Shown here: positions 1 to 13,064 of the stretch, piece after piece
How positions within the stretch are numbered: the stretch's first letter is position 1
Layout of the letters: the number at the start of each line of letters is the position of its first letter
Assembly: GCA_950022655.1 (NCBI GenBank)
Contig: OX465589.1
Span: forward strand, 28,745,970-28,809,969
DNA from: Alentia gelatinosa
Lineage: Eukaryota > Annelida > Polychaeta > Phyllodocida > Polynoidae
DNA: 64,000 nt
Reading direction: 5' to 3'
Notes under the pieces: generated by a model
Told to the model about the DNA's origin: nothing
Database searches by the model: none
The model's input: only the letters and a program-made list of their open reading frames with translations
Translations under genes and position numbers: made by a program

Positions 1-240
1 TGAAATATAGTAGATACAAATAACATTATCACTACGGAACATGGGTTTGGAGGCAGGTTAATTAGGGACTCTATGAGTATTTTTTAGTTATGTTAATTTT
101 ACACAAGAAAATAAGGATTTCTTATTCCAAAAATGAAAACAAGGAATTCCGCGGAAACAAGGAAAACTGACATCCCTGACACCACATAGACATGGTATGA
201 GAAGGATTGGCCTTTGATATAGCAGTAAATTTACCACTGC

Positions 241-328
241 TGGGGGTGAGACTCGAACCCACAAAGTCCTATTACCTTGGGGTTACAAGGCCAGTGCTCT
301 AACCTCTGAGCTAACTGCCCACCCCAGG
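241..328 (-). repeat. tRNA-derived SINE head or tRNA pseudogene
   Basis: On the minus strand this reads like a tRNA. An A-box-like segment (TTAGCTCAGAGGTTAGAGCA) is followed by an anticodon-arm-like stretch with loop CTTGTAA and a B-box-like GGGTTCGAGTCTC. Pairing of the acceptor stem is imperfect and the arm around the anticodon carries extra bases, so I read it as a SINE head or decayed tRNA, not a working tRNA gene. No clear SINE body or tail was traced downstream. Confidence 0.6.
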
Positions 329-3300
329 CTTGTTATAAGGCTTGTTGGAGTGTGTTGGGACTGCAGTGGACATCCCCCCCCCCCCACCCACACACACACA
401 CACTTTAGTGTTTTCAATTCCAAGGCATGATAACGATTCACAGATAAAGAGACAAAATTCCTACTGTTTTAAAAAAATGTGAAGAAATATAATTAAATGC
501 TGCAGGTTGTGAACATTCCAGGCTATATCTATAGAATTTTAAAATTCCATATTTCATGATTTTTCCAGGTTATCCCATTTTTAAGGATTTCAAGGTGCTG
601 TCAGAACCCTGTTATAAGATATGAATACATGGATAACCTTGGAGCAAACAGAATTTGGCTTTTCTTTCCTTTCAATTTTCATTTCATGAAGAATGCAAGC
701 AAAAAAATACTGGTTTCATAATAGAATGGTTCCATTTATAAAAAATAAAGGTTCAGACCTGAAAATAAAGGCATTTAAAGGCTCAAAATTGGAAATAAAG
801 GCTTTAAAGGCTAAATTCTCAAAATAAAGGTTTTAAAGGTTTTAAAGGCTCCTGTATGACCCCTGCACAAACTAACTCTCTGAAGTGCGTCACTTCTCAA
901 AGCTGTGATTTATTTAACAGGCACTTCAACACAGGGTCATGCCACAATGTAGTGAATTATTCAAGTCCCACGTTACCCGTGGTAAAAAAGAATTAAAAAA
1001 TAGCCGTAGTTAAAGTATAGCACAATTTAAAACACAGTTTCCGGCGAGATGTATGGCGATATAGTGTTTAAGGGGTTCCACTTGTCTAACTGTGATGGGA
1101 GATTTCGCTCAGACGTGTAACCGATATAGATACAGGGTTAATCCTGAATAGAAATTAGTCTAGCATATTGGTAATATCAGTGCTAGTCTAATAAGCCTAC
1201 CAGACATCGACCCTTTATCCCTGATTCTAACCAGTCAATCGTGTCGATGTACGATACCCATGTCCAGAAATCCGACTGTTTTCAAATTGTTGGCTTCTGA
1301 CCTCCATAGAAAAAATAGGATGTCTAATAGGCTTTATAGATTTAATAATAGCAAATTCCCCGAGTCCTCTGGTGACTTTCGGTTTAAAATACCCTCCAAA
1401 TTATGCAAATTGACTTCTTCGTGTGCAATCGCTACATGTAATCGTTTAGATATGACTATTTACACCATCCAGACATGATTCAAACGTTCCAACTCATAGA
1501 AAATCAGTTATTTCAACGATTTGTTGACATCGCGTGTAAACTGAGGCAATCTCGTGATCATTTGATCTTAAACTGCCAGGGAAGTCTGATTTTCCATAGG
1601 CTGAGCATTGCGGAGAGGCTTCGCCAAAATGGCCGCCCCCTACCGTTCATAGCGCCACCTACTTCCAGGTTGACTCGACTTGTGAGCTTAAGCTGCCAGT
1701 GTCCTTCGGTGTCTCGAAAGTAGGCCAATGCCCGGGGTCGGTGCAGGAGGTCGGTGGTTAGTGTCGCGTTTGGGGTGATAGCAGCCGGCGAGGAGTGTGT
1801 GTTGGTGGGTGGTACTGGTGACAGAGTCAGCGTTAATATTGTCATGCAAGAGGGGTGACACATACCCTAGAAATTAGTAGCAGCCCGATTTATTTGCGTC
1901 GGGCGTGCTCCGACTGCCGTTAAAGTATATCTGTCCACCTAAACAGGCCTCCCGTTGCCAGGTTGCAGACTGAAATTTGACATCTTCAACGATTGTCGTA
2001 GACACGATCACCTGATACACCTGATACACCTGGTACGTCCCCTACCTGATAGGTAGGGGGCGTACACGTGTTTGTATTCCTGCCCACCTTCTCTGCCCAG
2101 GGGTGCGTTATGTCATAACGGTAAGAGGTTTCATGAAGTCTGACCTAGTTGGACAACTTCACCTAAATCGGCCGGCCCTCAACACACTCGACGACCTGCC
2201 CCATAACACTCTTCCCAGGAGAGAGGGGGAAGTTCGAGGCATGTGCACAGTACATAATAGACTGGCTTCAGTCCCTGCATCTTATGGCTTTCCCTCCACC
2301 TACCTCACCTCTCCTCACGGGGATACAGCGCCTCTCATGCGTAAGGGGAAGTCCACATGTTGTATAGTAGTTTTATTTCTTTATTTGAGCAATTCTAAGT
2401 GCGCAAGTACAGAAGGCGTAAACCTTGTGTCATGATAGTCTGCCTGGTATATATTTACTATAATTACTATCGCTTACGTGCAAAGGCATACAAAAAACAT
2501 GTAGATATACAATGTATACTTTGAGTGTAACAGGATCAGACTGCACAGTTACTGCTATGTACATGTATACTACTTGATCAGCGTAATCTTAACTTCATCT
2601 GGTACATGATTATTAAGAGTTTCAGGCCGTGATATATATCATGCATCTTGTATGAACTAAAATTCTATATGCAGAACATATATACCAACAATAATCTATG
2701 GAGCTGTAATGAACTGCATTTCATTGAAATAACATTAATATTTTCTTAAAGATACAATCGGTGATTATTAGTTAGATATGTTTGGTATCAAGTTACTCAA
2801 CCTTTGAGGAAACTCAGAGATGTATTCATCATTCAGTGTCTCCAGCACACAGTAAGCTGGAGGGTAAAACCACCTAGTTTCTCCACGCTCCAGTAGAGCC
2901 GTAAGCCAAGTCAGAGCTGGACCATCTGGTCACGTGGCCAAATCCTACAGCTGGACCACACTCTCAGATTACTGGATACCAAGTATTTCTTTACCTTTGA
3001 TGAGAAAGCACTGCTTCTGTTTGGTCCAGTTAGACAGAGACTTCAGTGGGCAGCACGAGCTCCGATTTTTGTTCATTATGGTTCATTTTTTAAATGTTAA
3101 ACATACACCCAACCAACGATACAAATGAATATGGAAATATGTTATTTCAGACTTTATATTACCGTGCCGTATCCAATTTACCACCGGGTTTTTTTCAGTC
3201 ATAGAATTGTCCTAATAAATACCCAATTCGCGACCCATTACGTGTTCCATACAGCGGTTGTTAACATCACAGATGGATCATAAATAATTAAACCACAAAT

Positions 3301-4440
3301 GACACTTGAGTCTATGGCAAAATAGTGTTTTAGAGAGCAAAAGCTTAGACACTGTCGTACTTTTACCACTGCGAGACACAAGCAGGAGTTGACGGTTCGA
3401 GCATAAATCCCAGCATAGCTATCTATTTAAGGCGATGTGTGATGGGAAATTGACGAGATTATTAATTAAAGCTTTGATTACATACTAACTTGGCTCCTCA
3501 AAGGGGACGTTATATAAGGATTACGTGCCAATAGGGTGGTAGGACCTCCATATGCGAGTATCCAGTCTGATATCAATAAGCTGACCTACATCCCCAACTG
3601 GCGGTGACCAGGCCTGAGGGTTGGCCAAAAACCCACCTCATTTCCTACCATTTCCTCCTTGTTTTGTTGTTCTTTTTCTCTTTTTCTTTTGCTGTTCATG
3701 AGCTTATTAACACTTGTGATGTTTTGGGGAGACTATTATTAGCAGGATGATCGTGTATTACTCATGTTTCATACACTTATCCGTTATATATTACCAAATT
3801 AAATCTATCATATATCACAGATTTCTTCTACCCGTCCCTATTATTCATCAATGGAAATAAATACAACGTTATTATCTGAATCCTGGTTATGCATAGCTAT
3901 CAAAGGCAAATGTTAATTCCTAAACCGGTACATTGCTTTTATGAGCTGCAATATAAACTTGAATCTTTAATAGATGCCCTGTAGCAAAATGTAGATTTTA
4001 CTGGCTTGCTGAATGGAATAGTACAAGGTCTCAAGCCCTCGTCTGGTGACCACAACAATATAGCACAGTCCACTTTAGCGTACATTTGGTATGAAATTTG
4101 ATCTCTGTGTATGCAGTTACATGTATTTAATCTAAATATCATAAAAATGGGTACCACAATGTAAAATTATCCCATTGGATGAATTGTGTGAAATAAGAAA
4201 AAAACAAAAAACCGATAGACTGTGACGCAACTCACATGAATACATGTACTACAATTTGTTATGTATAGAGTAGAGGGAGGGGAAAGATATGATGATCATG
4301 TGGCGAGATTACATATTATCTGTGGCGTGACAATATTAAGTGGATACGTTTCCTTCGGCATTACTATTTGAATACGGATTACGAACTTATAAACTTGCAA
4401 ATTCTGCTTTATGGCGACAGTGTTTATCAAAACAGCCCGT
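329..4440. other. No recognisable gene
   Basis: I see no convincing coding region here. Short open frames on both strands overlap each other and match no family I know. A run of C followed by (CA)n lies near 374-403. A short perfect inverted repeat (CCCCTACCT / AGGTAGGGG, 3-nt loop) lies near 2037-2060. Confidence 0.5.
743..852. repeat. Short degenerate AAATAAAGG/TTTAAAGGCT repeats
   Basis: Roughly four imperfect units made of AATAAAGG followed by TTTAAAGGCT follow one another here. It is simple-sequence-like, with no sign of coding or an element boundary. Confidence 0.5.
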
Positions 4441-4711
4441 TTGAATGATTGATTCACTAAATATTGACTTTGGGAAGATATGTTATTATGGTCGTCGCTT
4501 CAACACCGGTCGTCCCTCCCGCAGCAGTCGTCCCATCACCTGTTGTCACATCGCTCCAATACTGGTCGCCCGCTCCGGTCGTCACTCCCGCCACACCGAT
4601 TGTCGCTCATACACCGGCCAGTGCCACCCGCCCACCACAATACCATACAGAACAGAGTACTATCGTTAAACCGGATGAGTTTTAATCGATTTAAACGAAT
4701 AAGGTTTTGAT

Positions 4712-4965
4712 TTTATCCTACCCCCTGTGAACGATATTTTTATGTGAGGATAATAACAAAAAAACACAATAAAAACTTTCCGAAGTCCTCCATATAGCTC
4801 TCCTTGCTGCTCTGAAGGCGTTTGGAACTACTTTTAGCTGCTGATCTCTGATTGGTCCATTTTTTTTATGCTCCTAGGAGCCATTTTTTATCTGTATGCG
4901 ACATATGGGCGCATAGGGAAAGTCAATGTTAAGCCTATGGGATTTTATATTAGGGGTAGGATAAA
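4712..4965. mobile_element. MITE with TTTATCCTACCCC terminal inverted repeats, copy 1
   Basis: The 13-bp ends TTTATCCTACCCC (4712-4724) and GGGGTAGGATAAA (4953-4965) are perfect inverted repeats. The 254-bp interior has no ORF. A second copy of the family lies at 9891-10110 and shares the ends and internal segments such as CTGATTGGTC and GTCAATGTTAA-CCTATGG. That identifies a small non-autonomous DNA transposon. No clear target-site duplication was found, so the superfamily is unknown. Confidence 0.75.
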
Positions 4966-5173
4966 GCAAAATACAGAACCCTGCTCCATAAGCGTCAACT
5001 AAAACATTAGATGTTAGACATAATAATGACAACATTTTATCAATTTCAGGCATATGATAAGTATAGAATGACTTGACCATGCTTTAAAAGCTACATAACT
5101 TGATGGAAATTCACAGTTTGCACGCCACTAAATAGAATTAAGACCTGGAAAGAAATAAAAAATAAAAAAAATT

Positions 5174-5193
5174 GGGGGGGGGGGGGGGGGGGG
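5174..5193. repeat. Poly(G) tract
   Basis: A run of 20 G. Runs of this length are prone to length error in assemblies. Confidence 0.9.
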
Positions 5194-5224
5194 TGAAGAA
5201 ATAAACAAGGGTAACTTTCTATCA

Positions 5225-5512
5225 ATTGATATCAGTTAGTCAGTATTGACTACTACCGGCTGACTCATACTGACTGATCTCTACTAACTAACCAATCCTG
5301 ACTGACCGATACCAACTGACCAATTCTGAATGATCTATACCGACTAACCAATACTGACTAACCATTATTGCCTGACCAATACTGACTGAACAATACAGAC
5401 TGATCAATACTGACTGACCAATACTGACTGATACTGACTGACCAATACCGACTGACCAATACCGACTGACTGATATCAATTGACCAATACTGACTAATTG
5501 ATACCAATTGAT
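5225..5512. repeat. Minisatellite of CTGACCAATACTGA-like units
   Basis: Many short degenerate units (about 12-16 bp) built on GACTGACCAATAC follow in tandem. The open frames in this stretch are low-complexity artefacts of the repeat. Confidence 0.85.
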
Positions 5513-8500
5513 AGATATTTACCCTTTATGTATTTGTTTGTTGTTATTTGTATATAGGTGCAACACGTAAATTCCCATCGAGTTGTGTAGCTTGCCCAGC
5601 ATGCAGGTCGTCTATACTTATCATACACCTGAAATTGATAAAATATTACCAGAATTTGGTGTTACAACTAATGTTTGAGTCAACGCATACAGAACAGGGT
5701 TCCATGTTTTGCTATACAAAACAGTGTTCTGTACAGTATTTTTATGTTATATAGCGAAACTGTGCATACTTTCAGTAGATACATCATGATGTAAGGGTGA
5801 CTTATTCACCCGTGTCCTGGACAATGCCAAAAGCGATAATGTTAAGTCTCGGCTCCACTAGAGAGACGGAATCGTCGCACTTTTTTTATGGGTCCATAAA
5901 TGTCGGTCGACCATATTTTATTACTTTAACTGCGACAGAATTGTTTCGCTCAATCTCAATAGATACAGGGTAATGAATAACTAATAATAAAGTATGTCAC
6001 ACTGATGTGATGGAATCGTCACAATGTTAGTGGCACCACCTGAGGCAAAAGGATTGCTTCATGCTATCTCACTGGGCAAGAGATGTCAGACATACATCAA
6101 CAGTTACACCTGCCGTTTTCCAATGAGGCCTGTTACTTACATAACTGGACTAGCTGGCTCAATGAACCAGCATATAGAGAGTGTAAAGATATTAGGTATA
6201 ATTTATATCTACAAATACATTTATATAAATTCCATATAGGGAAGGAACACGAAAAAAGCTAGACAAAAATTCATTGTTGCGTCATACAGCCGCCGTTTGT
6301 GTGCTTCAATTGAACAAAAAATTGCCCAATGACTGAAGTTGGTTCAGCGATTGGCTAAATCGGTCGCCCGGGCATTAATCACCGAAGGCCCCGAATGTGT
6401 GTGTGGCATACCTGTTTTCGCCTCACCGAGCGATTAAGGTCGATCCGAAACCAGCCCTCACGACGAGGCGTATTTCAAAACCCCCTTATCGTCGGCATGT
6501 TGATAAACTTGTTTGAAACAATTTCGGAAACTCGGCCGACAATTTATCGGCGACAAAAGAACATCTCCAAGGGGGATATTCACTAATCCTGGTTTTTTTT
6601 CTGGAGGGGGGTGCAGACTGGCCGATTCTGTTACGATGCCTCGCCTGAGACAAAGTACCGCTCCTTGTCACCGAGAAATGGACATCCAGGTTCCAAAATC
6701 GCATATCGGGTAACACTATCACTCGACTCTCTGCCGAGAAAAGTTATGCATATGACTTTGATCACGGACTTTTGTACAAGTCCGTGTTTTGATTTAACTG
6801 TGATCCTGTGTAGACGAACAGCTATTTTAGTTTATCTCAGCTCTGATACAAGTTTAGCCATAGGAATAAAATTAAAAATTATACGCGATGATAACCCACG
6901 TAAAGTGACAAGAATATGCCATAGTCGTGGCAGAGTGATGTGAGATGACATGATAATCGACAGGCCAATCAACAATCATATCTGTGATAAATCCAGAATC
7001 GCACTTAATCCGTAAAAAAAAAAAGACAATACTTCACTGACTTGGATGCGCTGTAATAGTCACTCGACCTTGCCTCAGTGACGATTATGCCGCATCTACA
7101 CTTGTAGAGTATTGTCTATTTCACGATTCTAGATGCAGTTCTATATGATTATCCTAAACCATCATATAAATCTCCATAGACCTAACATGGTGTGAATGTA
7201 TGTTAAGGTAATGCCATAGACCACATAAAGGTATCCCATAATTCCTTATGATAAAAAAAGCAAAAAAATCATAATTCCTTGCGGGAACAGGGTCCGGTCA
7301 GGTTCCTGCCTGTGTCGTTCTACGGTAACACAGTGAAAACAGATTTGTTTTGATACACAGCTGCGCAGTGCCATGTTAAACGGTTTTCATATCCCTCGAA
7401 ATTGGAAATCCGATGCCAGAGATGGAAATTTCAGGTATTTCTACATTTACATGCAAAATTATATTCAGTTTAGAAACTAGTTAGAAAACGGTGGTTCATC
7501 GGGGCAGTGCGGCCAACTAATCTAGACTGGATCCTTTAGGTACCCAGGCAATGACAGGGAGTTTAGTAACGTCTGCTGGGTGTGTAAAATATTCATATGC
7601 ACACATGACATATGAAATTAAAAACATATGACGGTGTAGGATTTTTTATTATTATTTTAGGCAATTTTAATTAAGGGATTATTATGTATACACAATCACC
7701 GAATTCGGCTTTACTTGGGCAACTCACACCATTTAAACAATCATTCATACGAAATTTTGTTATGTTTCTTGATAAGAGTCCACATTACCTAATCCCAGTA
7801 TTTTTCTCTATAGGCTTATCATTAAAAAAAAATTTTCTTTCCATTTTTTGTTGTTGTTGGAATTCAACTGGATCCAACGCCTACACACTAATGCACCAGT
7901 GGGCCTGAATATGATGGACCCCCTGAAACATTAGCACGACACCTGCTAACATCCCCACCGACCAGAAATCTAGCCACGTTTAAAAATTGTTATTCACCTT
8001 TTCAAGTCGGAGGGGGAATAGTTTTCTTTTATAACAGATCTTGAAAACCTTTTTCCAAAGACCAGACCACTCTTTTTAACTCCCATGAGTTTCCTCTACC
8101 ACCCCACATTCTTTCACAACTTGTTTAAGAATGTTTTGGGCAAATATCCTCTATTTGTCAACAATTAATAAAGTTTGGGATAACTGCCTTTGCCTAGAAA
8201 CCCTCTCCCAGCTTTATCCTATCTGTCTAAACATGAGACAGTACCGCCTTGTGACATTGCCAGACTCTAAACACCCTGTTGGACCTGCCTGTCATATTTT
8301 CGAGCCTGAAGATCACCTAGTGTACCCAAGTTATTTTCATCTCGTGAGTTTCCTTCTAATTTCATCACAAGGTACCTTAAAAAATATGGCTCGACTTGAA
8401 ACGCAGAGGTGGGGTTGGTATTACTAATACTATTAGCTTGTAAGTTCAATGATAATTAATAAATTGTAACTAAGATTTGTCAAACCTAAAATTGCAGAGT

Positions 8501-9742
8501 TTGTCCAGTCTAGACTTCGAGTAGAGGCCTTCTTCAGTCTGTTTAGACTTCTATTTCTTTAAAATTAAATGATAGTATTTTGATAGGCTGGAGTATCGAA
8601 CCCGGAGTATCTACTATAAATTATAATCTAGATCTATGTTATGTAGGGTATGGAACCCTGTTTTTAGTAGGTTCCTGGACGCTGCCTATTACTAGTATTG
8701 CTGTTTTATTTTGGTGGTTCTTTCATATGACACTCCAGGGGCTTCTCCAGGGCTGAGTGGGCGGGATCGACGACTTCAGAGCCACATCCAAGGCCTGTGT
8801 TGGCGTCGCCTTTGCGGTTACGGTCGGCCTGACACGCTGCCTCCACGCCCTGGCCTCGACGCAAGGTGTGATCAAAACAAAACCCCTCCCCCCCCCTCCA
8901 TCTCTGCTGTACACACCCTTTCACAATGCTCAATCATTAAGCGACTGAACGGACCTCCTGCAATCATAACAGAGTGAGCAGTATTAATTTTCACAGATGT
9001 TTTGATCGGTTGTTCAGTGGACAAGGACCCGAGTACGACTGCGGACTCAACCAGTGAAAACTTGAACTGGGAGTGAGCCACAAGGCGCTGCCAACCGACA
9101 CTGGCGACAGACACACTTTATCGAGATTATGCGACACTTTTGCATTTCGCCCGGCATTTCGCCTGTAATGTATGTAGAATCCTGCTTGGTAGATGTAAAA
9201 TATGACTTGTCATGTCCTTAGAAGAGACATAGCAGGTGTACTTACCTTAAGCATAGGCTAAATCCACGCACAAAGGCTTTGAAACTCACACACAATCCGC
9301 CATTTTCCCCGGAGTGGCGTAACGGTTACCCGGATGAGAGTAGCCTAAAATGTCGTCTGCCCACGAAACTCGAGGTGGCAGCACCACGAAACACCTCAAC
9401 ACTGAAGGAAACTTTTTCTGTTTATCGCTTAGAGTAAAACTTTAAGCTCTAGAAGTCTGGGTTACAAGGCGGCTGAGGGGCCCCTATCTTATAACATAGG
9501 AAGAAACATATACATCGTAATGGAACGTTCTCCTATTTGACAAATACTATCATGAGACATCACTCCCGCCTGCGGTGCCGAGACCACGCTTGGCTGGTGC
9601 CTGCCTGTGGACGCCGCTGGCGGCGAGCTCCCTAGTGGCTGACCGGGGAACCAGCGGAAGACACGCCCGCTTTGGATGATGGCATGCGTCCAGTGCAGGG
9701 CCAATGCCTAACACCGTTGTAATTATGAAAATATTTAGAAGA
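5513..9742. other. No recognisable gene; one SINE tail fragment
   Basis: Apart from a SINE-tail fragment near 7660-7712 I recognise nothing. The stretch around 6360-6730 and 8740-8900 is relatively GC-rich, with overlapping short open frames on both strands, but none resembles a known protein or has splice context I trust. Confidence 0.45.
7660..7712 (-). repeat. SINE 3'-end fragment
   Basis: The segment GGCAATTTTAATTAAGGG and then ACAATCACCGAATTCGGCT matches the tail side of the SINE at 35642-35916 (GGCAATTTTTATTAGGG and ACAATCACCGAATTCGGCT). It looks like a truncated copy in the same orientation. The tRNA-like head is missing here. Confidence 0.5.
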
Positions 9743-9885
9743 AACCAAACGAGAGTCAGCCTTGTCAATGTTTATGCCACGATGGGCAGGTTGTGTATTA
9801 CTACACGAGGCGATAGCCGAGTGTAGTGAGTAGCAGACCTGACCAGAGTAGCATAAACATTGAGAAGGCTAACTCGAGTTTGGTT
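9743..9885. repeat. 143-bp foldback (long imperfect hairpin)
   Basis: Outer arms of about 35 bp, beginning AACCAAAC and ending GTTTGGTT, pair with few mismatches (the inner part is CAATGTTTATGC / GCATAAACATTG). Inner arms also pair (GGGCAGGT with ACCTGACC, TACTACAC with GTGTAGTGA), leaving a small loop near 9808-9822. No ORF is implied. It could be a foldback MITE or a small-RNA hairpin; sequence alone does not decide. It lies 5 bp from the MITE at 9891. Confidence 0.7.
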
Positions 9886-9890
9886 TTGTA

Positions 9891-10110
9891 TTTATCCTAC
9901 CCCATCTCACCGATATACAGAGAAAATTTGGTAATTATCCATGATAGTAGCGTGTTGACACTGCCAGATCTACTTTCGTTATCTGGTCCCTGATTGGTCA
10001 ATTTTTTTATTCACCTTGGTGCATTTATAAATAACACTTTATTCAACGCTCCTTCAAATACATTGAGTCAATGTTAAACCTATGGCGTTTTTTATTAGGG
10101 GTAGGATAAA
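9891..10110. mobile_element. MITE with TTTATCCTACCCC ends, copy 2
   Basis: It has the same 13-bp perfect terminal inverted repeats as the copy at 4712-4965 (9891-9903 and 10098-10110), and a related interior about 34 bp shorter. There is no coding capacity. It sits directly beside the 143-bp foldback. Confidence 0.75.
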
Positions 10111-10681
10111 AATTGTTCTTCTGTCATGAATAAACAACCGAATTTTACAATCAAAACATTATTAGAAACCTGGGACTTAGGCCTATCTGTTGGTATATAT
10201 ATGATAAACCTGTGTTATGTCTATGATTTCATGTCATAGATTGAACATCGGAATTATTTAGGTAAAAAAAACGACAAACATGTTTCTTTCCTGCTTTCGC
10301 ACTGATTTAATGAAAAATCTGTCTCGATGACCTATAGAAATAAAGATCCTATTTTTTTAAGCACTTCAAGACGATTAGAATGATACATATATTGCCAGTC
10401 TGTGATAAATATATCTAGAGGTAATGGACTTGTAGCGTTCCCTCTAGTCGCTGGAAGTGTATTACCACTTTCCGCGATCGACAGCCGACCAGAGGTTCCG
10501 AGACTTCAGTCGCTACCCTGTACTTACCGTGCTAGTACAGGTGGGTTCGGCTTTACCCGCTGGAAAGGGGAGGGAGATGCTAGATCTACCACCTACCGCT
10601 TAACTACGAAGACAAAACCAGACTCCGGACTGTTTCAGTTTACCAAGCTTTTATTACGGTATTCTTCTTGTTACAATCCGT
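10111..10681. other. No recognisable gene; left flank of the gypsy element
   Basis: One open frame of about 109 codons (10402-10731, plus) runs into the LTR and so cannot be an intact host ORF. It matches nothing I recognise. Confidence 0.4.
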
Positions 10682-10891
10682 TGAAGGATTATGGAACACC
10701 AGTTGTATGTTTAGTACTTGTATTGAACTAATATCATGCTTTAAAGTACACAGTGAGTTGAGGATTCATGAGGTTCCCGCGAACCTCTATAGATCATGTT
10801 AGATGCAAGATTCACAAAAACTGTACGGTTATATTGATATAACCGCGGTAAGCGCATGAGCGCGATCTCTACAAGATGAACTTATTCTACA
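10682..10891 (-). repeat. 3' LTR of the gypsy element
   Basis: 210 bp, starting TGAAGG and ending TCTACA in plus-strand reading. Base-by-base comparison by eye with 15228-15437 shows no difference. Confidence 0.95.
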
Positions 10892-10906
10892 TCTCCCTTT
10901 CTCGAG
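10892..10906 (-). other. Polypurine tract of the gypsy element
   Basis: On the minus strand CTCGAGAAAGGGAGA directly precedes the 3' LTR, as expected for the plus-strand DNA primer of an LTR retrotransposon. Confidence 0.75.
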
Positions 10907-11178
10907 TCTTTTAAGTATGATAAACTATAAGTCTTTACTATGACATAATGAGTCATTGAGTTTGCTATAATCTCATACAAGTCTTTGAGTTTGATACGAT
11001 AAATCTTTAGTTTGATACTATGCTGAAGTATATGCAAATGATGAGACTAGAATATGAAGTCTTTTGACTTAACGATAACTTGGGTTTTAACTGTTAACCA
11101 ACAAACTGAACTTGTGGAGAGAGGTTACTAGCACGATCATCCACTCACAAACTTTCAGCATTTGTTCCCCTACTCTAG

Positions 11179-13002
11179 TTAGTCCTTAAACCTTTCTGGT
11201 TTGTGTATCTCTCGGCCTACTCTTGTACGAGTGATTTTAGGTGACTGTGGTTTAGGAGTCACGGCCTTAGCTGGACTTGCAGGTACTGCCTTTGGTGCCA
11301 TAGTAGGTGTTGGCAGTAATGGTGTAGCTTGCATCGGCTGAGATTCATGCGTAATCGGCCTCAGAACTGGCTGTTGAACTGGCTTTTGAACTGGGTGTGA
11401 AGCTGGCAGTTCTTTCATCTGTATCCTATTGCGCACTAGTGTCTTGTTTGGTGTTTGAACGACATATGACCTTTCATGATGAGATTCCTTCACTGTTGCT
11501 TTTTCTTTCCGGTCTGGCAACCACACCTCATCTCCAGGTTTGAGTGGTGTGAGGTCATGCGCTTTATGATGCTGGTCAAAGTTTCCCTTTAACTTCCGTT
11601 TATATTCCTCCTCACGTTGTCTAACAATACTTACATCGGGAGGTTCGATTCCCAATTTGGACGGGTGTATTGGGATTTTGGTGTTCAGGCGACGTCCCAT
11701 GAGGAGTTGAGCAGGGCTGAACCCATTCCTGATAGGTGCATTTCTGTGATTGAGAAGCACTACATACGGATCAGGCACCTTAATAAGGTCTTTCAAAGTG
11801 CGTACTGCTCGTTCAGCCTCTCCGTTACCGGAGGGATGACCTGGTGAGCTGGTGATATGGATGAACCCATATTCCCTAGCAAAGTTCCTGAAATCCTGGC
11901 TCGCATACTGCGGTCCATTATCAGAACACACAATTTGAGGTATGCCTTGATCAGCGAAGATGGACTTCATTGTCTCGACAATAGTATGCGAAGTTGTAGA
12001 GTCAAGCTTCTTATAAAATGGAAATCTGGAGTAAAAATCTACAACAGCAATGTAGTGAACATCTCCAAGTTGGAAAAGGGCGGTGGCAACTTTCTGCCAC
12101 GGATGGTCTGGTAGAGCAGATGGAACGAGTGGTTCCATGTAGTTGGGATTCTTGACCCGACAGTGGTGACATCTCTGGATTAACTCTTCTACATCTGTGC
12201 TACATCCGGGCCACCAAACACTGTCACGTGCCAGCTGACGACACTTAGTGATGCCTTGATGCCCTTCGTGTAACTTGTTGAGGATGTCTGGGCGTAGAGA
12301 TGATGGAATGATAATACGCGTACCCATCAGCAACAGATCGTCCACGATGTTGAGATCTGCCTGGAAGGGGAGGTATTTCTTCGCGATACCCTTGACCTGT
12401 GATCGGTCTGGCCACCCATCACGCACATACATCGCAACTTCACGACACATGTCGTCTTCCCACTGGTGCTGACGAATCTGCTCTAGACGTTGGTCGGAAG
12501 CAGGAAGAGATTTGTGAACAAAGTTCACGTATACTGTTGTGTCTTCCTGGAACCTGATGTCGGCTTCTGACGGCCCAGTGCCTGGGGCTCGGGATAAGGT
12601 GTCAGCAGTGTAGAGTTCCTTGCCCGGCACATGGATGATGGTATATTCATACCACATAAGACGCATTCTAAACCTCTGGATTCTTGGGGTGAGAAGGTCT
12701 AAATCTTTAGAACCAAGAAGAGCTACCAGCGGTTTATGGTCTGTTTCAAGTGTGAACTGTTTACCGATGAGGTAATCACGAAACTTCTCACATGCCCATG
12801 TACTCGCGAGAGCTTCCTTCTCTATCTGAGCATAGCGACGTTCAGTTTCGGAGAGAGATCTGGAAGCGTAGGCAACAGGACGCCAAACGGAGTTGGTTTT
12901 CTGCATCAGCACTGCCCCGAGTCCGTATGAAGATGAGTCGGCTGATACCTTGGTCTCAAGGTGGGCTTTGTACAGTGCTAGTACAGGAGTGTTACTGAGC
13001 AT
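11179..13002 (-). pseudogene. pol: gypsy pol, RNase H and integrase part (broken)
   Basis: The 607 codons encode the RT connection and RNase H (residues about 15-140, with D22 and the TDHKPL motif near 88), then an integrase. The integrase has an HHCC zinc finger (H245, H248, C278, C281) and a DDE core (SDNGPQ near 360 and E at about 395 in GNGEAER). The first catalytic Asp is replaced: position 308 reads ATALFQL where Mag-type integrases have Asp before LFQL. A Pro-rich tail follows residue 530. The true coding frame extends upstream of this Met to about 13,080, where it is offset from the gag-RT frame by a frameshift. Integrase would join cDNA to host DNA; this copy should not. Confidence 0.9.
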
Positions 13003-13064
13003 TTCCTTGATGTTGTTGAACGCCTCCTGCTGTGATGGTCCCCAGAACCATTCATTCTTAATAC

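Noticed and set aside
241..328. Functional tRNA gene
   Set aside because: Extra bases and poor acceptor pairing; better explained as a SINE head or pseudogene.
2103..2435. 110-codon plus-strand ORF
   Set aside because: No recognisable domain and no supporting start or splice context.
4445..4710. All three plus frames open, one giving a Pro/Val-rich peptide
   Set aside because: Low-complexity, stop-poor sequence with no homology, start context or splice evidence; left unannotated.
9550..9768. ORF with a signal-peptide-like N-terminus
   Set aside because: The start is a TTG inside the foldback arm, and the rest has no recognisable domain.
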